Below are positions 59,570 through 64,000 of a stretch of DNA of 64,000 nucleotides, piece by piece. Below the pieces are notes generated by a model. The model did no database searches. It saw only the letters and a list, made by a program, of their open reading frames with translations, and was not told where the DNA came from. The position numbers and the translations under genes are program-made. Location: positions 63,923-127,922 of the forward strand of contig NZ_JAHLDL010000001.1 in NCBI RefSeq assembly GCF_018861315.1, read 5' to 3'. Numbering within the stretch: position 1 is the first letter of the stretch; each line of letters opens with the position of its first letter. The stretch is from Clostridium bowmanii. GTDB lineage: Bacteria; Bacillota; Clostridia; Clostridiales; Clostridiaceae.

Positions 59570-60697
59570 ATGAATGAATATAATCAGCATCTGTGTATAA
59601 ATTTGAGACATAAACTTCATGAAAATGCCGAAATTTCAGGACACGAAAATAAAACTATGGAAATATTAATAGATTTCCTGAGAAATAATACTACTTTCAA
59701 TATAATTACTAAAAACGGATATTTCATTGCAGAAAAAATATTGAATAAAGATTTCACAAATATTGCCTTTAGAGCTGATATGGATGCCATTTCCATGACA
59801 GAAACAACAGATTTAAAATATAAATCCAATAATGCCTGCGCAGCTCATAAATGTGGTCACGATGGACACTGCTCAATACTTATAGGTCTAGCTTTAGAAA
59901 TAGAAGAAAATTCAATAAATGATAAAAATATTTTTTTAATATTTCAACCTTCTGAAGAAACAGGCCTAGGTGCTAAAAAAATAGTTCAAGATGGTTTGTT
60001 ACAAGAAAAAAACATTGATGAAATATATTCGCTTCATAATATTCCTGGATATGAACCTGGAACATTACTTTATAAAAAAAATGTGTTTGCTTGCGCTTCA
60101 AAAGGAATTATAATTAACTTAAAGGGAAAGCCTTCTCATGCAGCTTATCCAGAGTTTGGTATAAACCCCTCCGATGCCGCTGCTGACATTATTAAATTTT
60201 TAAATAATAGTACTAAATCCAGCATTTATAGTGGAATGGTGCTTTGCACTATAGTAAATATAAATATTGGTGAAAGAGCCTTTGGAACAGCTGCAGCTTC
60301 TGGTGAGATTTTGTTAACGCTGAGAGGAGAAAATGAAGCGGATTTAATAAAACTTGAAAACAACATATTAAAATTTGTGGAGCAGTGTTGCAAGCAACAT
60401 AAAATCGATTTTAAAATAAGCTATTCCGATGAGTTTCCAGAAACAAGAAATGATGATACATGTATTAATAAAATACTAGAGGTATGTAAGAATAATAATT
60501 ATACATATGAAGAACTTCAATATCCTTTTAGATGGTCTGAAGATTTCGGATGTTATTTGAAAAATATAAAGGGTGCAATGTTTGGCCTGGCTGATGGCAA
60601 ATTACAACCTCAACTTCATACTGCAAATTATGATTTCCCAGATGCTATTATTAAAACAGGTGTAGATATTTTTTATAACATTGCGAATCATAAATAA
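59570..60697 (+). CDS. M20D-family amidohydrolase (N-acyl amino acid / hippurate type)
   Basis: 375 residues from ATG 59570; an ATG at 59564 is too close to AAAGGGG. Motifs are LRHKLHENAEISGHENKTM, FRADMDAISMTE, AAHKCGHDGHCSILIGLALE (Cys and His metal ligands), IFQPSEETGLGAKKIVQDGL, SLHNIPGYEPGTL and GKPSHAAYPEFGINPSDAAA. It cleaves an N-acyl group or a small peptide bond in the cytoplasm. Some members remove acetyl from diaminopimelate or amino acids. No neighbour fixes the substrate. Confidence 0.88.
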   Translation: MNEYNQHLCINLRHKLHENAEISGHENKTMEILIDFLRNNTTFNIITKNGYFIAEKILNKDFTNIAFRADMDAISMTETTDLKYKSNNACAAHKCGHDGHCSILIGLALEIEENSINDKNIFLIFQPSEETGLGAKKIVQDGLLQEKNIDEIYSLHNIPGYEPGTLLYKKNVFACASKGIIINLKGKPSHAAYPEFGINPSDAAADIIKFLNNSTKSSIYSGMVLCTIVNINIGERAFGTAAASGEILLTLRGENEADLIKLENNILKFVEQCCKQHKIDFKISYSDEFPETRNDDTCINKILEVCKNNNYTYEELQYPFRWSEDFGCYLKNIKGAMFGLADGKLQPQLHTANYDFPDAIIKTGVDIFYNIANHK

Positions 60698-60852
60698 AAG
60701 CATAGATTATGCAGAAATGAGCTTGATACTTTCGAAAAGTTATTTCTAAATGTGATATATAGTGATAAAATTATAACAAAGTTAAATTGAAAAAGATAAA
60801 ATACTTGTTTTTAATAATTAGTAAAGTTTATTATCTTTGGGAGGAAACATTA

Positions 60853-62823
60853 TTGGACAATTCAACATTAGATATAGAAAATTACAAAAACTTGGTAAAC
60901 TTAACACCACAAATTTTATGTATTTTATCCTTTGCAGGTAAAATTAAATATTCAAACCCAGCTTTCAATAAAGTTTTTGGATATAGTAATGATGAAGTAC
61001 AAAAATTAAATCTATTTTCTATAGTACACCCGGAGGATAAAAACGAACTAGAGTGCGCTTTATTATCAGCTCATAAAAAGCAACTAGATGCTATAATTTT
61101 TGAATTTAGATATAAGTGCAAGGATGGCAATTTCAAATTGATTTCTTGGAATATAAAATTCCAGTGGGATCAGGGAATTATCTATGGTACTGGCCGTGAT
61201 GTAAGTAATAAAAGGACCCTAGAGCAAAACATATATGAGAGTAACAAAAAATTAAATGCAATTATTGAAAACACATCCGAGGCCTTATTCATTTTTGATA
61301 AAGATGGTAACTATATAACATTAAATAAATCAGCAAGGGATATATTCCCTTCTACCTTTGATTGCTTTAGCAAATTAGGAGTGAGTCTTAAAGAAAATGA
61401 TTATTATGATATTTCCGGAAATTTAATTTCTCATGATGATATGCCAGGCTTTAGAATATTAAGAGGTGAAAAAATATTAGGATATAGAGTGATGAAAAAC
61501 AATAATGACATTATTTCTTTTTATGATATAAGTGGTGTTCCCATTTATGATGATAAGGGTAATTTCATTGTTGGAATACAATGTTTGAGTAATGTTACAG
61601 AAACTGTATTATACGAAAAAATACTTCAAAGTCAATTTGACCTTCTCCACAAGACCATAGATACCCTTGATTTACCATTTATAAGATTATCCTACCCTGA
61701 ATTTAGCATCACAGACATTAACCAAAAGGCATTAAATATTATAAATGGATTAAATCCTGAAATGAGCTCTATTGATATTGTTAAAGGTCAAAATTATGGA
61801 GATATCATTACCGAGTTTGATAAAACTGATGTTTTCTATCATTTTCAAATGATTAAAGAGAAAAAAGAAACGTCCTATATAAAATATAAAGAGTTATCTG
61901 TATTTGGGGAAAAAACATTTGTAAATGTATTATATCAGCCAATACTTGGACTAGAGGGTGACATTCAACAAGTAATAGCAATTATACTTGATATAACTAA
62001 AGAAACTACAGCTAAACTTCAACTGGAAAAGAGCTTGAAAATGCAGGAAGAATTTTTTATAAACATTTCCCATGAGATTAAAACTCCTTTAAATGTTATT
62101 TTTAGTACAACTCAATTATTTGGCCTATACCTAAAAAATAATTCCTTAGTAGAAAACGAAGATAAGCTTGAGAAATATATTAAGGTTATAACGCAAAACT
62201 GTAATAGGCAGTCAAAATTAGTTAATAACTTAGTAGACTTATCCAAGCTTGAATCTGGTTTTTTTAAGTTACACGTGTCCAATGAAGATATAGTTAATGT
62301 TGTTGAGGAAGTTGTTCAATCCGTATCGGAATATGTTGAGAACAAAGGATTAAATATTGTTTTTGATACTGATATAGAAGAAAAAATTATTGCTTGTGAC
62401 ACTACTAATATTGAAAGAGTTATGCTAAATCTTATTTCCAATGCAATTAAATTTTCAATTGCTGGAGATGGCATATTCGTAAATATACACGATAAAGTTG
62501 ATAGTGTTGAAATATCTGTAAAAGATACTGGAATAGGAATTGAAAAAGATTATATAAATGTGATATTTGAAAGATTCAAGCAGGTCGATAAATCCCTATC
62601 TAGAAATGCTGAAGGTAGTGGTATAGGTTTATGCCTTGTTAAATCAATTATTGAACTACATAGTGGAACTATTAACTTAGAAAGTGAAATAGGAAAAGGT
62701 AGCAAATTTACAATAGAGCTACCAAACAAAATAATAGCGGTCCCTTATGACTCAATTGAGGATAAGGGCATAAGAAGTGAGCTTCAAACAATAAACATTG
62801 AGTTTTCAGATATTTATTCATAA
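60853..62823 (+). CDS. Orphan multi-PAS histidine kinase
   Basis: 656 residues from TTG 60853, preceded by TGGGAGG at good distance; the frame extends to another TTG at 60787. There are no membrane helices after this start, so it is probably cytoplasmic. PAS 1 begins VNLTPQILCILSFAGKIKYS with a PAC segment, PAS 2 is NAIIENTSEALFIFDKDGNY, and a third sensory region spans about 270-400. HisKA follows (FFINISHEIKTPLNVIFSTT), then HATPase (LISNAIKFS, DTGIGIE, GSGIGLCLVKSII). It ends INIEFSDIYS like the kinase at 23281-24810. No regulator gene is adjacent. Confidence 0.87.
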   Translation: MDNSTLDIENYKNLVNLTPQILCILSFAGKIKYSNPAFNKVFGYSNDEVQKLNLFSIVHPEDKNELECALLSAHKKQLDAIIFEFRYKCKDGNFKLISWNIKFQWDQGIIYGTGRDVSNKRTLEQNIYESNKKLNAIIENTSEALFIFDKDGNYITLNKSARDIFPSTFDCFSKLGVSLKENDYYDISGNLISHDDMPGFRILRGEKILGYRVMKNNNDIISFYDISGVPIYDDKGNFIVGIQCLSNVTETVLYEKILQSQFDLLHKTIDTLDLPFIRLSYPEFSITDINQKALNIINGLNPEMSSIDIVKGQNYGDIITEFDKTDVFYHFQMIKEKKETSYIKYKELSVFGEKTFVNVLYQPILGLEGDIQQVIAIILDITKETTAKLQLEKSLKMQEEFFINISHEIKTPLNVIFSTTQLFGLYLKNNSLVENEDKLEKYIKVITQNCNRQSKLVNNLVDLSKLESGFFKLHVSNEDIVNVVEEVVQSVSEYVENKGLNIVFDTDIEEKIIACDTTNIERVMLNLISNAIKFSIAGDGIFVNIHDKVDSVEISVKDTGIGIEKDYINVIFERFKQVDKSLSRNAEGSGIGLCLVKSIIELHSGTINLESEIGKGSKFTIELPNKIIAVPYDSIEDKGIRSELQTINIEFSDIYS

Positions 62824-62866
62824 TATTTTATCATGAGAGATTACTTTTTCTGCATTATAAAGTAAC

Positions 62867-62900
62867 AAGCCAATATCAAAGTTGATATTGGCTTGTTTTA
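62867..62900 (+). terminator. Terminator of the orphan kinase gene
   Basis: AAGCCAATATCAA pairs with TTGATATTGGCTT around a short loop, followed by GTTTTA. Confidence 0.75.
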
Positions 62901-62906
62901 AATAAA

Positions 62907-63041
62907 TTAGTTCGCAAATCCTACTGTGAAAGTATCAATAATACCCCAAACTAGTGCACTATGATAAGTTTTAAAAACTTCAAAGGGCTTTTCAATAGCT
63001 TTATTCTTCTTAAATGCAATAAATGCTATTGATATAAACAC
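62907..63041 (-). pseudogene. Fragment of a second YjeM-like amino acid permease
   Basis: The minus strand reads VFISIAFIAFKKNKAIEKPF, EVFKTYHSALVWGIIDTFTV and GFAN, then stop. It is clearly homologous to MFIAFAFAPFKKNKDIIKPF and EIFKTDRSAIIWTAIVMFTV of the intact permease at 52741-54246. About 45 of 500 residues remain, so this is the debris of a paralogue. Confidence 0.8.
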
Positions 63042-63081
63042 ATTGTTCCTCTTTGAGACCTGTTTATATATCTTAAATACT

Positions 63082-63669
63082 TTATTTAAAGTTTTCTGTT
63101 AATACTTCGAAATACCCCTGAGGATGTTGACAAAGTGGACAAACTTTAGGAGCATCCGTTCCCTCGTAAATATAACCACAGTTGTTACATTTCCAATTAA
63201 CTGCCACTTCTCTATGATATATAGTATTGCTTTCTAAACTAGTTAATAACCCTTGAAATGTATCAGCATGGTGTTTTTCTACCTTAGCAACCGTTTCAAA
63301 TGCAAGTGCAATATTTTCAAATCCTTCTTTGCGTGCAACACTCGCGAATGTTGGATAAATTTCTGTCCACTCCTCTGTTTCTCCATTCACTCCTGATAAT
63401 AAATTTCCCTTTGTATCACTAAGCCCTACAGGATAAGATGCATTAATTTCTACGGATTCACCATTAAATTCTTCGTTTAATAATTCAAAGAATCTTTTAG
63501 CATGTGCTAATTCATTTACTGCTGTCTCTGTGAATATGTCTGATATTTGTATGTATCCTTCTTTTTTCGCTACGGATGCATAATAAGTATACCTATTTCT
63601 AGCCTGTGCTTCACCTGCATGTCCTCTCATAAGATTTTGAGCAGTTTCTGTGCCCTTTAACATTTTCAT
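63082..63669 (-). CDS. rbr: Rubrerythrin
   Basis: 195 residues. The N-terminal four-helix diiron domain has the ligand segments [41 protein letters not shown] and VEKHHADTF. The C-terminal rubredoxin-like domain has two CxxC pairs, [12 protein letters not shown] and [13 protein letters not shown], binding one iron. It reduces hydrogen peroxide in anaerobes using electrons passed through the rubredoxin site. ATG at 63669 follows AAGGAGG. It is monocistronic, and no PerR box was recognised upstream. Confidence 0.95.
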   Translation of the reverse strand: MKMLKGTETAQNLMRGHAGEAQARNRYTYYASVAKKEGYIQISDIFTETAVNELAHAKRFFELLNEEFNGESVEINASYPVGLSDTKGNLLSGVNGETEEWTEIYPTFASVARKEGFENIALAFETVAKVEKHHADTFQGLLTSLESNTIYHREVAVNWKCNNCGYIYEGTDAPKVCPLCQHPQGYFEVLTENFK

Positions 63670-63769
63670 GAAATACCTCCTTGTTTTTCTCCTTAAAGAA
63701 AATAACTGTATTTATTAGTATTACCAAAAAAAAATATCTTAATTTAATGAAAAGGTATTTATTAAAATA

Positions 63770-63922
63770 ATCACTTGATTTAACCATTTTAATCAGTTTT
63801 TCAGCAGCATTACCACTTCTTGTCTCTTGAACAAAACGAAGCAATCCTGAAATTAAAACCATTGTGATAATAATTAAACACGCAAAAAAGCTAGCTTTTC
63901 TCCACTTGTTGAGTTTTAGCAC
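63770..63922 (-). pseudogene. Fragment of an MgtA-type Mg2+ P-type ATPase
   Basis: The minus strand reads [20 protein letters not shown], then [20 protein letters not shown], after which similarity ends. This is the second membrane helix and start of the actuator region of MgtA-like P-type ATPases (ISVLLRFxQExRSxxAAEKL). The open frame runs on into the rubrerythrin gene only by chance. The rest of the roughly 900-residue protein is absent up to the rubrerythrin gene. Bases 63923-64000 show nothing identifiable. Confidence 0.7.
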
Positions 63923-64000
63923 TGTACAGCTTAGAGTTTATTACAGCTTGCAACGCCTGATGGTTATAAATTAGATTATTTGTTTTTGTATTCACTTATC

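Noticed and set aside
63082-63770. Continuation of the MgtA-like frame into the rubrerythrin gene
   Set aside because: The C-terminal part overlaps rubrerythrin out of frame and shows no P-type ATPase similarity; only the first ~50 residues are kept as a remnant.
1-64000. CRISPR arrays, tRNA or rRNA genes, complete insertion sequences, prophage genes
   Set aside because: No regularly spaced repeats, no tRNA-like cloverleaf with CCA or GGTTCRA signature, and no transposase, integrase or phage structural gene was seen.

Overview
The window looks like chromosome of a low-GC, anaerobic, spore-forming Firmicute, most likely a Clostridium. The evidence is strong AT bias, AGGAGG-type ribosome sites with frequent GTG and TTG starts, a germinant-receptor operon, an RsgI-like anti-sigma factor, rubrerythrin, MobA/FdhD formate dehydrogenase accessory genes, and CstA and DUF819 transporters. 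No rRNA, tRNA, CRISPR array, phage or complete insertion sequence was seen. The species cannot be fixed from the sequence alone.

Layout. 1-1046: 3' end of an RsgI-like anti-sigma factor and a 59-residue membrane peptide. 1178-3775: DAACS symporter and a divergent amidohydrolase. 3842-9438: two near-duplicate CstA transporters with a LytS/LytTR two-component system; each cstA has a candidate tandem LytTR operator. 9659-12037: MmcQ/YjbR protein, DEDDh exonuclease, a MITE-like inverted repeat, a truncated thioesterase and an unknown protein. 12152-20364: seven-gene germinant receptor operon in the order A-B-C-B-C-C-B, with a divergent broken gerA beside it. 21510-24810: a decayed two-component system, a zinc-ribbon protein and an orphan histidine kinase. 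25025-33000: M29 aminopeptidase, ABC-F debris, flavodoxin, GH36 alpha-galactosidase, MFS exporter, ABC-F ATPase and a 49-residue unknown. 33091-37085: a three-gene membrane-lipid operon (flippase-like protein, pseudo-phosphoesterase/glycosyltransferase fusion, acyltransferase). 37273-45698: complete sucrose locus (LacI regulator, sucrose phosphorylase, fructokinase, GH32, ABC importer without its ATPase) with a consensus promoter overlapped by a palindromic operator. 45789-48528: MFS debris, then an fdhF stub followed by intact mobA and fdhD. 48894-54246: UPF0316 protein, sugar acetyltransferase, PLP-fold/GNAT fusion, YbaK deacylase and a YjeM-like permease. 54351-58565: dipeptide locus (PepV-like peptidase, DUF819 transporter, DUF3870, Ala-Glu-type epimerase). 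58873-63922: a 41% methionine protein, LivF debris, M20D hydrolase, second orphan kinase, permease debris, rubrerythrin and MgtA debris.

The observations I would follow first are these. (1) Two near-identical attenuator leaders precede the PepV-like gene and the epimerase gene. Each has a 22-nt box that can pair with the 5' arm of an intrinsic terminator, and no known riboswitch or T-box signature was recognised. (2) One membrane protein joins an extracytoplasmic phosphoesterase-like domain that has lost its metal ligands to a cytoplasmic GT4 glycosyltransferase, in an operon with a flippase-like protein and an acyltransferase. (3) A methionine-rich repeat protein. (4) Three GerC proteins that all lack the lipobox cysteine. 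The window also carries about ten gene remnants, which points to ongoing gene loss by small deletions and point lesions rather than by insertion sequences.
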